Below are positions 44,204 to 53,872 of a DNA stretch of 64,000 nucleotides, piece after piece; the first letter of the stretch is position 1, and each line of letters opens with the position of its first letter. Location of the stretch: the NCBI RefSeq assembly GCF_003286085.1, contig NW_020825551.1, positions 31,469 through 95,468 on the forward strand, written 5' to 3'. Made by a program: the position numbers and the translations under genes. The notes beneath the pieces were generated by a model. It did no database searches and was not told the DNA's origin. It was given only the letters and a program-made list of their open reading frames with translations. Source of the DNA: Drosophila persimilis. Lineage: Eukaryota > Arthropoda > Insecta > Diptera > Drosophilidae.

Positions 44204-46146
44204 GAATCTGCACCGATCCCGAGAAAGTGGCGGCCATTAAGGAGTTGCAACCGCCAGCGAGTGTCAAAGAGCTACGACAATACTTGGGCGTGGCCTCCTG
44301 GTACAGGCGTGTCGTAAAGGGATTCGCCACGTTGGTGCAGCCCCTCAGCACTTTGCTGAAGAAGAAGGCCAAGTGGGAATGGTCAACGGAGCAGCAACAA
44401 GCGTTCGAGGACGTAAAAAGTCGGCTGACAGCAGACCCGATGTTGGCATGCCCAGATTTCTCAAAGAAATTCGTGCTCCAGACGGACGCCAGCGACTACG
44501 GACTGGGGGCGATCCTGACGCAAGAGACGGAGAAGGTCGAGAGGGTCATCTCATACGCCAGTAGGACCCTGAATAGCGCGGAAAAGAACTATTCAGCGAC
44601 CGAAAAGGAGTGTCTGGCCATTGTATGGGCTATAAGAAAGCTAAAGCCCTATCTGGAGGGATACCATTTCAAGGTGGTCACAGATCACATGGCGTTGAAA
44701 TGGTTGAACAGCATCGAGAGCCCAACAGGGAGGATCGACAGGTGGGCGCTGGAGCTACAACAATACGACTTCGAAGTGGCATATAGGAAAGGGCAGCTGA
44801 ACGTAGTGGCGGACGCACTGTTCCGACAGCCATTGGCGGAGCGATGTCTGAGAACCACCGAGGAGGAGGCAGAGAAGGGACACGAACCGGAGGCAGAGTG
44901 CGGATGGATTAAAAAGGTTAAAGAGAGGATGAGGACGGAACCGAGGAAATATCCGGATTACGTCGAGGAAGCAGGCCGGGTATACCGGCACATCCCGCAC
45001 CGAGCGGGAGAAGGGGAAATAGCATCATGGAAGTTATGCGTCCCAAAGGATCTAAGAGAGAGAGTCATAAGAGAGAATCACGACTCGCCGGAGGCGGGGC
45101 ACGCGGGCGGCAGAAGGACGATGGCCAGAGTAGCCGCCCGGTACTACTGGCCGGGGATGCATCGAGATGTGAGGACATACGTGAGAAAGTGTGAAATCTG
45201 CATACGCTACAAACCAAGTCAACTGCAGGCGGCCGGAAAAATGCTGACACGAGTGCCAGAGGAGCCGTGGGCAACGGTGTGTGCCGACTTTGTGGGCCCG
45301 CTGCCCAGGTCAAAGCATGGGAATGCCATGTTATTGGTGATGGTGGATCGGTTCTCGAAATGGACCGAGTTGGTCCCCATGAGAAAGGCCACGGCGGAAG
45401 CACTAACGAAAGCGTTCCGAGAGCGCATCGTGTCCCGGTTCGGCGTGCCGAAGGTGGTGATCAGAGATAATGGCGTCCAGTTCACCAGTAGAGCGTTTAA
45501 GAGGTTTTTGGAGCAGATGGGCGTACGGCATCAGTTCACGGCCCCGTACACGCCGCAGGAGAACCCGACGGAGCGAACTAACCGGACAGTGAAAACTATG
45601 ATAGCTCAGTTCACCGAAGGGAACCAGAGGAACTGGGATGAGAAATGGTCAGAGATAATGCTGGCCGTAAATTCAGGGGTGTCCGAATCCACCGGGTACG
45701 CGCCGGCGTTTGTGGTACAAGGGAGAGAGCCGAGGCTACCAAAGGCTCTATACGATGACGAAGCGCTTGGCACAGGACAGGGCACGCTCAATCCGGACGA
45801 GAACGCTGCCAAGTTGAGAGAGGTATTTCAACTGGTGAGGCGGAATCTCGAAAGAGCGGCGCAGGACCAGACGTGGTATTATAACCTGAGGAGGAGAGCG
45901 TGGAAACCCACGATTGGAGACAAGGTATGGGCCAAGCAACACCATCTATCCAACGCGGCCGAAGGGTTTGCGGCAAAACTGGCCCCGAAATACGACGGTC
46001 CCTACACCATAATGGATTTCGTGTCCCCGGTCATTTGTAAATTAAAGAAGGACAGCGAGAAACGGACGCGGACCGCCCATATAGGGGGCCTGAAGCCACA
46101 ACCCGGGGAAGGAACCGCTGAAACAGGCCCTGGAACCGAAGCGTAG
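44204..46146 (+). pseudogene. G2 RT end, RNase H and integrase
   Basis: A long open frame starting in duplicated RT sequence and ending TAG at 46144-46146. RNase H: FVLQTDASDYGLGAILTQE, SATEKECLAIVWAI, VTDHMALKWL, and DALFRQP where DALSR is usual. Integrase zinc finger: HDSPEAGHAGGRRTMARVAARYYWPGM ... CEICIRYK. Catalytic core: CADFVGPL, IRDNGVQFTS, NPTERTNRTVK. C-terminal barrel region: GDKVWAKQHHLSNAAEGFAAKLAPKYDGPYTI. All catalytic acidic residues are present, but upstream damage makes expression unlikely. Confidence 0.92.
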
Positions 46147-47195
46147 ACGACGCACAAGGAGGCGCAATGGACGAGCACGAAAGACAGAAACTAGCGGCAG
46201 GGGCGGAAAGGAGAGTCCCAACTGGATGCCACGCAGGACAAGGTCGTACAGGATGATCCTACAACTAAGGTTCGGTAAAACTAAGAACCACGCGTGTCAC
46301 GCAGGACAGGAATCGCTCACAAGGGAGGAGCGGGCGGCCCAACTAGATGCCACGCAGGACAAGGCCATACAGGATACTCTTACAACTAAGGTTCAGTAAA
46401 ACTAAGCAGCAGACGGCGGCCGGCGGACCAATAAAGCTGGACCTACAAGAAAAAAAAGGAGGATTAGCTCGTCAGCCAATAGGAACTGATCAAAGGCAAA
46501 GAAGGTAGGGTTACCACTATCCCAGGGGGGGCGGGTTGCGTGGTGCGTCGACGGACGAGGGGGCACCCGAGAAGGGGGTTCCGAGATGAGCAGAGGTTCG
46601 GGTCCGGGTCCAGGGCATCGAAGCCAGCTGCTAACGTCGGGGATGGCGGGACAAAAGCGGATGCCGCCCGTGCGCGGTCTACCGGCTGGGGAATCGGATG
46701 ATCCCTGGGTCCGAGGCGCTGCACGGGGGTGACATCCGCGTCTAAGCCGATCCAGAGACGGGCGGAGCTGGCCACGGGGGGCGGGCCGATGTTGGCAGCA
46801 CGGGCGAAAGGTCGGAGGACCTATTGATCACGGGCTGGAAGATCGGTCAGCACCCTGGATCGGAACCCAAGGACGGGCTGAAAGAAAAGGCAGGGTGAGA
46901 TGAGGAACCCAAGAACTCGGGAAGCTTACCAGATTCAAGGCGAAGCCAAACAACACGTCGCCAGACCTGGAAGTAGAAAGGGCCAAATAAAAAAAAAAAA
47001 AAAAAGGTGGAAGAAGTGGGAACCGAAGGAAGGCTAACAAAACCAGGGGGCACCCTAGGGTTAACGCGGCGAGAGGCGCGGATAACTTTCAAAACGGGAG
47101 CAAGCGAGAGAGCCAGCTGGAAGGCAAGAGAGAGCCGTCCCACGGGCCCATGTAAGGCACCGTTACAGGGAACGGTGAGCACCGGCACGAGCCCT
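46147..47195 (+). other. G2 downstream non-coding region with 121-bp spaced repeats
   Basis: GC-rich and without a supported gene. A 68-bp block (46218-46285) is repeated imperfectly at 46339-46406, each containing GCCACGCAGGACAAGG and ACTAAGGTTC. Candidate purine tracts are AAGAAAAAAAAGGAGG near 46448 and a run of 17 A followed by GGTGGAAGAAGTGGGAA at 46988-47022. An AATAAAG lies near 46430. Confidence 0.6.
46218..46406 (+). repeat. Two-copy direct repeat in G2 3' region
   Basis: Units 46218-46285 and 46339-46406, spaced 121 bp, about 90 percent alike by eye. Purpose unknown. Confidence 0.8.
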
Positions 47196-47268
47196 TATAA
47201 AGGAGGGGGCAGCGCGCGATCAGGTCTTTTCAAAGTGGACCACGTGGAAGAAAAAAAAAAAGTGTAAG
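47196..47268 (+). promoter_or_regulatory. TATA-like promoter candidate upstream of ORF3
   Basis: TTATAAAGGAGGGGGC at 47195-47210 sits 73 bp before the ORF3 ATG. It resembles the CTATAAGAGGAGGGCC block at 49280-49295 and 24852-24867, including the following GCGCGA and CAGG. This looks like an LTR-type core promoter. Whether it is used is unknown. Confidence 0.45.
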
Positions 47269-47520
47269 ATGCAGCAGCATTTAATAAGGTACTTAACGGA
47301 GCAGCGAAAATGGATTCGCCGCGGGTATCCGGCCATGGGTGACATGCAAAGGGCGAGCAGGAGTAGGTCCCCGGAGCTGCAGCTATTGGCCTCACCGCTG
47401 GTGTCAACCGCGGGATCCATGGGACCGACGGTGTCCCCGGTGGTATCGCCGGGGTAAACCGATGCGGGAAGCGATCTGGAATTGGTGAGCTGGGAGCCGG
47501 CACCGCGGAGAAAACGCGCA

Positions 47521-47880
47521 CACGAGGCGAAGCGCGAGGAGCCCCCGACCAGCCGACGAGAGGAGCCCCCGACCAGCCGACGAGAGGAGCCCCGGACCAG
47601 CAGTCGCAAGGAGCCCCACACCGGCAAGAGCGAGGAGCCCCACACCAAGCGCGAGGAGCCCCAGACCAGCAGGCGCGAGGAGCCCCGCACCAGCAAGCGC
47701 GAGGAGCCCCACACCGGCAAGCGCGAAGAGCACCGGACCAGCAGGCGCGAGGAGCACCGGACCAGCAGACGCGAGGAGCCCCGCACCGGCAAGCGCGAGG
47801 AGCCCCACACCGGCAAGCACGAGGAGCCCCGGACCAGCAAGCTTGAGGAGCCCCGGACCAGCAAGCGCGAGGAGCGGCCT
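47521..47880 (+). repeat. Minisatellite GAGGAGCCCC-type units within ORF3
   Basis: Repeats of about 30-33 bp, each containing GAGGAGCCCC and ACCAGCA or ACCGGCA, encoding EEP-(R/H)TS/G-(K/R). Units vary by substitution and some contain EEH in place of EEP. Confidence 0.85.
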
Positions 47881-48268
47881 GAGAGAGGAAGGAGGGGGCG
47901 CACGGAGACGCGGAAGGAGGAGCCCAGTGAGCGGGCCTCGAAGCGGGCGTCCACGCGGTCGACGCGTACGGTCAGGGAAGAGGAGTCGTCGGCACGCACA
48001 AGGGGGAGGTCGACGGCGCGGCGAGGAGCCCCACACCGGCAAGCACGAGGAGCCCCGGACCAGCAAGCGTGAGGAGCCCCGGACCAGCAAGCGCGAGGAG
48101 CGGCCTGAGAGAGGAAGGAGGGGGCGCACGGAGACGCGGAAGGAGGAGCCCAGTGAGCGGTCCTCGAAGCGGGCGTCCACGCGGTCGACGCGTACGGTCA
48201 GGGAAGAGGAGTCGTCGGCACGCACAAGGGGGATGTCGACGGCGCGGCGAGGGGATCAGCGACCGACA
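47821..48268 (+). repeat. 226-bp tandem duplication in ORF3
   Basis: 47821-48046 is repeated from 48047 with few differences (for example CGGGCCTCG against CGGTCCTCG). 226 is not a multiple of three, so it throws ORF3 out of frame. Confidence 0.9.
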
Positions 48269-48660
48269 GAGCCACAGGTCGAGGAGCGGCAGCCAACGGC
48301 GACCGAAACCGCGGTCAAGGAGCCGCAGACAACGACGGCTGACGCCGCGGAAGACAACGCGGCCGCTGAGGCACGACGCCTCGCGGAATGGTACCGGCGG
48401 TTCGCGCTGGCCGCGGCGACGGAGGAGCGGAGGCAACGGCGTGTGTGGGAGGACGCCCTGACGCTGGCAAAGAGGCTGAAGGCCACGCAGGAGGCCGAGA
48501 AGGAGGCGCAAGAAGCGGAGGCGGAGCGTCACAAACGGGACGTCGCGCACCAATGGCGGTGCATTAGCCAGAACAACGCAGCGGAGCAAAGGGAGAGGGC
48601 GCGTCTGCGTACGGAAGCGGAGAAGGCAAGGGCGACGCGGGCGGAGGGCGCGGCAGGCGG

Positions 48661-48752
48661 GCAGCAGCAGCAGCGTCAGCAGCAGCAGCATCAGCAGCAG
48701 CAGCGTCAGCAGCAGCAGCATCAGCAGCAGCAGCGTCAGCAGCAGCAGCAGC
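48661..48752 (+). repeat. CAG-rich polyglutamine/histidine tract
   Basis: (CAG)n runs broken by CGT and CAT codons, in a regular QQQRQQQQHQQQQ pattern. In frame within ORF3. Confidence 0.9.
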
Positions 48753-49278
48753 ACTGGCACGGGCCACAGGGAGCCGCCATTGGGCCGTTCGTCTCGCAGG
48801 AGGTGCGCTCCGCGGTACGAGACGGCATGTTGTGGCACGTGCAAACGCTGCACATATCGTGGGCCTCGGGGCCCGCGCCTCAGCAGCCCGGGCAAGAGAC
48901 GAGGGAGGCTCGACTGTGGGAGGAGGCACCACGCGCCAGTGATGAGCGGGACCCGAGGCGGCGGGCACGGCCACAGGGGTCGACAGGCCCAGCGGCAGCA
49001 CCCACAGCCGAAGAGGTCGAGACGGAGGGTACAGCGAACGCGACAACATCACTGACGGCGGAGGACCCAGCGGCGGTACCCGAAGTCGAGGCGGCGACCG
49101 ACGGCGAAGCGGGTGACGGCGCGAGATCAACGGCGGAAGCGGAGAAGGACGAGGCAGCGGAACACCACTCACCTGAGCCATGGGAGAGAGGACCTTGGCA
49201 ATGGCCGGAACCCGGCCATGGCGAGCGACCGAAGCTGGGCCGACAGGCGTCGTGCCCAGGGGAGCGGGCGGAGGCGCG

Positions 49279-49666
49279 CCTATAAGAGGAGGGCCGCGAC
49301 CAGGAAAGTGGACAGTCCACAGACGGAGCCAACAGGAGTGAAGTGAATAGTGAGCCACGAAAGTGAGATCAAGCGAAGGGAAAAGAATCGTAGAAGCGAA
49401 CGCGTTGGGTGAGGATTGAGAGGCGGACTCGAGCGTGCAGCCAAGAGCCAAAGACCCAAATCCCTTGAACCAACGGCGTCCCGCTTGAAGCGCATCCCTT
49501 CAGGAGTGAGGCACCCTCGGGCCGAAAAGCCAAGTGAGTCGAGTGAGAGCGAACGCGTCAGGCGCCTGACTGAGAGGTGGATTTGGGCCACGTGCCAAGA
49601 ATCGCTAGCCCCAGTCAGTAGAGCCGGCGGTGCCACGCTTGGCGACGCCGTGGGGGGCCCAGGGAG
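49279..49666 (+). repeat. Third copy of the G2 LTR-like block (R-U5 candidate)
   Basis: 388 bp matching 24851-25239 and 38065-38453, starting at the TATA-like CCTATAAGAGG and ending CCCAGGGAG. It should mark the 3' LTR of G2, but the sequence upstream of it (ORF3) is unlike that upstream of the 5' copies. Either the two LTRs differ in U3 or G2 is a recombinant. Confidence 0.65.
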
Positions 49667-49782
49667 CTACGCGCTCATCGAACCACAGAGGAAAATCAAG
49701 TGGAGATCCAGCGCCGGAATCCGAGTAGCGTAAGATAGACTGAGGCTACCAATAAAGCATTTTAACATACCAGTACAAGACC
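49667..49782 (+). other. G2 right end
   Basis: Tail with an AATAAAGC polyadenylation-like signal near 49751, ending at the resumption of X (GGCTTATTTGAAGG). No clean target duplication with the left junction at 37630; the X bases AAGACAATATCGAATAGCA are missing, so a small deletion accompanied or followed insertion. Confidence 0.5.
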
Positions 49783-50249
49783 CAGGCTTATTTGAAGGGA
49801 TCCTGACTGTTAATAGGTGGCCCTGAAGGATCATGGTAGGGTGGGCGTTCTCGCCAATGAGCGATACCGCAGCCGACAAAGATCTGACCGGTGATCTTCT
49901 TCGTTTACGTATCCATGCTGATCTGTCCCTTTGACCCCCTGTATCCCGTTTCCTAGTATCCTTTCCATACTCGTACGCGATTTTTTGTATATAAATTCTT
50001 ATCTCGACCATTTGCCATAGTATACTACATAGTCTATAACTCTACTTTGAGCACTCTACTTCACTCCACTCTCTTATCTGAGCGGACCGGGACGTACGCT
50101 TCTAAGCACTTGACCTTGATAGTGGCGCCGGTGATGAGCCCGGCTCTCGATTTCAACTCGGCTGCGACGCAAAACGAGCTGTCGCTATGAGTACTCAAGT
50201 CAACGTTCTTCAGTAAAGAGCAGCACCAGTAAAACAAACTAAAAACCAA
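49783..50249 (+). repeat. X repeat, right part
   Basis: Right half of the X unit split by G2: GGCTTATTTGAAGG to ACTAAAAACCAA, followed by a DINE at the standard X position. On the minus strand it can be read as an ATG-less 62-codon frame that also appears in other units. Confidence 0.75.
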
Positions 50250-51178
50250 CGAGGGGGAACGTTGTGAGTTGCTGCGGACACCGCAACCCTACAGTTATAC
50301 CCGATACTAAGTCAGTATGGCTCTCCTCCGGCAGACGCTGCTAATATTGAACGACACGGCAAAGAGTGCGTGCGAGAGAGACAGAAAATCAGTCTGAGCG
50401 TGACGTCGGGCGCTGCGTAGCCAGTGCAAATTGATTTGTTCCCTTTGGCTATAAAAATGATCTGATCTCTGAGATTTGTGGAAGCCCCAGATTTTAGTCC
50501 TTTGCGGGGGCGGAAGGGGGTGTGGCGAAATTTGGACACGAAACGGTCAAGGTCCGATATCACAGGAGTGTGGATACCAAATTTGGTTGCTCTGGCTCTT
50601 ATAGGTTCTGAGATCCTTGAACTCATATTTTGCAATTGGCAAAACCGACCATGAATCCTGTGTGTTAGAGAGAGACAGAGCGAGAAAGAATGAAATTGTT
50701 TTCTTGATTCTGGCTATAATAATTATACGATCTGGTTCAGATATTGCACTCTAGAAGATATAGTCATCTTCTACGATTCTGCGTTTTTAGTTTTTTCGTA
50801 TCGTCAAAATTGTTGATGCCACAGATTTTCGTCCTTTGTGGGAGCGGAAGTGGGCGGGGCAAAGTTTTGAAATATTTTTGTAGCAGTGACATATCACAGA
50901 AGTTTGGATCCAAAACATCGTTGCTCTAGCTCTTATAGTCTTTGAGCATTAGGCGCTGAAGCGGACGGACAGACGGACAGACGGACGGACGGACAGACGG
51001 ACAGACGGACGGACGGACAGACGGACAGACAGACATGGCTCAATCGACTCGGCTATTGATGCTGATCAAGAATATATATACTTTATGGGGTCGGAAACGA
51101 TTCCTTCTGAACGTTACACACATCCACTTTTACCACAAATCTAATATACCCCAATACTCATTTTGAGTATCGGGTATA
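50250..51178 (-). mobile_element. DINE-like element of array unit 1
   Basis: 929 bp from CGAGGGGGAACG to GGGTATA. It has an internal deletion near 50465 (CTGATCTCTGAG) shared with units at 52848 and 59164, marking a sub-lineage. Confidence 0.88.
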
Positions 51179-51666
51179 GGTTAGGTTAGGTTCAGGCGGT
51201 AGCCTGGGAGAGTGATGAAACCCTCCCAAGCTCACTTGGACCTATAGAAGGTCCGTTGTGGTGCCGCATGGGCGTGTGCCCCTTCCCAGTGCCTAGAAAC
51301 CGTGGAGAAACAGGCTGTTGCAAATTAAGGGCAGTCCCATCCGGAGGCTTGGATGAATCTGGACAAGGTCCCCGGTTTGATTTCGGACAGGTCCGAAATG
51401 TCTGTTAGGAAAGCAGCCTCGAGAAAACGAAGACGACGATTTCCAAGGGATGGGCAGTGGCAGAAGAAGTGGGGGACCGATTCCTCTTCTTCCTCGTCGC
51501 GACAACTCCTGCAGAAGTCGTTATGAGGGATTGACAGTCTAGAGGCATGAGTGCCAATCTGCCAGTGTCCCGTAATGGCTCGAGTAACTGCAGAGCACTG
51601 TGCTCTGCTGAGCCTATACAGCTCGGCAGAGCGCTTTTTCGATCGATATGGCCATATCAATCTTGA
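51179..51666 (-). mobile_element. 5'-truncated non-LTR retrotransposon, copy 1
   Basis: 488 bp flanked by the 14-bp duplication GAGTATCGGGTATA (51165-51178, 51667-51680). The minus strand encodes the C-terminal end of an ORF2-like protein: ITGHWQIGTHASRL, then a zinc-knuckle-like CRSCRDEEEEESVPHFFCHCP (C..C..H..C). It ends with a CCTAA-type tail (AACCTAACCTAACC on the minus strand). This resembles I/LOA/R1-like clades with a C-terminal zinc region; the exact clade is unresolved. Confidence 0.8.
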
Positions 51667-51680
51667 GAGTATCGGGTATA

Positions 51681-52847
51681 ACTAGGCCGTAAAAAAATTC
51701 GAGTTGAAGATCTTGTGAGCTTTGATAAAGCTTATCAACAGCTGTTTTGCGACCAAGCGGCAGCGCTTTGATATGCAATTTTTCTGCCGTGCACTATATT
51801 TTATTAAATATTGCAGTGTCTGGATCCTGTATAACAGAAGAAGACCATAGAAAGTGTGGGAAAACGTGGGTTGCTGTTTTTAGTAGTCCCAGCCTCTTTC
51901 TTTCTCTCCTCGTGACCGTCAGAGTGACCGGCCGTGGAAAAGAAAGTCTTGTAGAGCTGACCCAGTTCTCTAAACCAAGGTCAAGCCAAAGTCAAAGCCT
52001 AGTGCAAGTGCCAAGTGCGGCTCAAAGTGATGATTTAATTTGAGTGGACGCGCCAGTTATATATCGTCAATACTGGGGCAGCCGTTCGACCATTTGGAAA
52101 ACGAACGCCCACAGTTCAGTAAAATTTTTCGATCAGTGGTGTAATTCTGTTGAGGTAATCCACCCAGCTACAGAGACCCGTTGAAAAATTTCTGTTCTTT
52201 CCGCGTAGGATTAGCACCACTAGTATCTACGTATTACAACGCTGGTCTAGAAGTTACGGATTGGTTATTCTATGGTTATTATTATGATATTCCTTCCCCA
52301 GTATATGCTGTATAGTAATACCCAATAAATGTAAGACAATATCGAATAGCAGGCTTATTTGAAGGGATCCTGACTGTTAATAGGTGGCCCTGAAGGATCA
52401 TGGTAGGGTGGGCGTTCTCGCCAATGAGCGATACCGCAGCCGACAAAGATCTGACCGGTGATCTTCTTCGTTTACGTATCCATGCTGATCTGTCCCTTTG
52501 ACCCCCTGTATCCCGTTTCCTAGTATCCTTTCCATACTCGTACGCGATTTTTTTTATATAAATTCTTATCTCGACCATTTGCCAGAGCTCTAAATGGGTA
52601 GTAAAATGTCCTCCATGCCCACATAGTATACTACATAGTCTACTTTGAGCACTCTACTTTACTCCACTCTCTTATCTGAGCGGACCGGGACGTACGCTTC
52701 TAAGCACTTGACCTTGATAGTGGCGCCGGTGATGAGCCAGGCTCTCGGTTTCATCTCGGCTGCGACGCAAAACGAGCTGTCGCTATGAGTACTCAAGTCA
52801 ACGTTCTTCAGTAAAGAGCAGCACCAGTAAAACAAACTAAAAACCAA
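51681..52847 (+). repeat. X repeat, array unit 1
   Basis: 1167 bp, from ACTAGGCCG to AAAAACCAA. It is shorter than the full 1342-bp unit because of an internal deletion near 52272 (GGTTATTCTATGG), which removes the segment containing CACGTGCCCGTACC. Confidence 0.8.
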
Positions 52848-53872
52848 CGAGGGGGAACGTTGTGAGTTGCTGCGGACACCGCAACCCTACAGTTATACCC
52901 TATACTAAGTCAGTATGGCTCTCCTCCGGCAGATGCCGCTTATATTAAACGACACGACAAAGAGTGCGTGCGAGAGAGACAGAAAATCAGTCTGAGCGTG
53001 ACGTCGGGTGCTGCGTAGCAAGTGCAAATTGATTTGTTCCCTTTGGCTATAAAAATGATCTGATCTCTGAGATTTGTGGAATCCCCAGATTTTCGTCATT
53101 TGCGGGGGCGGAAGGGGGTGTGGCGAAATTTGGAGAAACGGTCAAGGTCCGATATTACAGGAGTGTGGATACCAAATTTGGTTACTCTGGCTCTTATAGG
53201 TTCTGAGATCCTTGAACTCAATTTTGCAATTGGCAAAACCGACCATGAAACCTGTGTGTTAGAGAGAGACAGAGAACGAAAGAATGAAATTGTTTTCTTG
53301 ATTCTGGCTATAATAATTATACGATCTGGTTGAGATTATGCAATCTAGAACACATAGTCATCCTCTACGATTCTGCGTTTTTGGTTTTATCGTATCTTTA
53401 AAAATGTGGATGCCACAGATTTTCGTCCTTTGTGGGGGCGAAATAAGAATTATAGGATCTGGTTGAGATTTTACATTCTAGAACATATAAACATCCTCTA
53501 CGATTCTGAGTTTTTGGCTCTATCGTATCTTTAATAAAAATGTGGGTGCCACAGATTTTCGTCCTTTGTGGGGGCGGAAGTGGGCGGGGCGAAGTTCTGA
53601 ACTATTTTTGTAGCAGGGACATATCACAGAAGTCTGGATCCAAAGCATCGTTGCTCTAGCTCTTATAGTCTCTGAGCACTAGGCGCTGAAGGGGACGGAC
53701 GGACGGACGGACGGACGGACAGACAGACAGGGCTCAATCGACTCGGCTATTGATGCTGATCAAGAATATATATACTTTATGGAGTCGGAAACGATTCCTT
53801 CTGGACGTTACACACATCCACTTTTACCACAAATCTAATATACCCCAATACTCATTTTGAGTATCGGGTATA
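52848..53872 (-). mobile_element. DINE-like element of array unit 2
   Basis: 1025 bp with both ends. It contains an internal partial duplication around 53330-53560 (two CATCCTCTACGATTCTG blocks). No non-LTR insertion at its end. Confidence 0.87.

Larger units (their letters stand above)
47269..49285 (+). pseudogene. ORF3 downstream of G2 pol: charged, repeat- and glutamine-rich protein of unknown function
   Basis: I do not recognise this gene. ATG 47269 opens MQQHLIRYLTEQRKWIRRGYP; a TAA at 47455-47457 interrupts; the same frame continues into about ten tandem 10-11-residue units such as REEPRTSKREEPHTGK (47521-47880). A 226-bp tandem duplication (unit 47821-48046, repeat from 48047) shifts the frame. 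After it the reading continues in the next frame to TAA at 49283-49285. That part holds an Arg/Glu-rich likely coiled coil (48360-48650), a glutamine/histidine tract (48661-48750) and an acidic Ala/Glu-rich tail. Without the duplication and the stop it would be about 600 residues. Base composition matches G2. It could be a third G2 gene, a gag-like ORF of another element, or sequence within a long LTR. Confidence 0.55.

Noticed and set aside
51177-51195. GGTTAGGTTAGGTT as a remnant of insect telomere repeat
   Set aside because: Only two to three units, located exactly at the 3' tail of a non-LTR element and recurring with it; better explained as the element's tail.
51747-52043. 98-codon plus-strand frame recurring in X units
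   Set aside because: It opens only at TTG, is frameshifted in some units (54166) and truncated in others; no recognisable domain.
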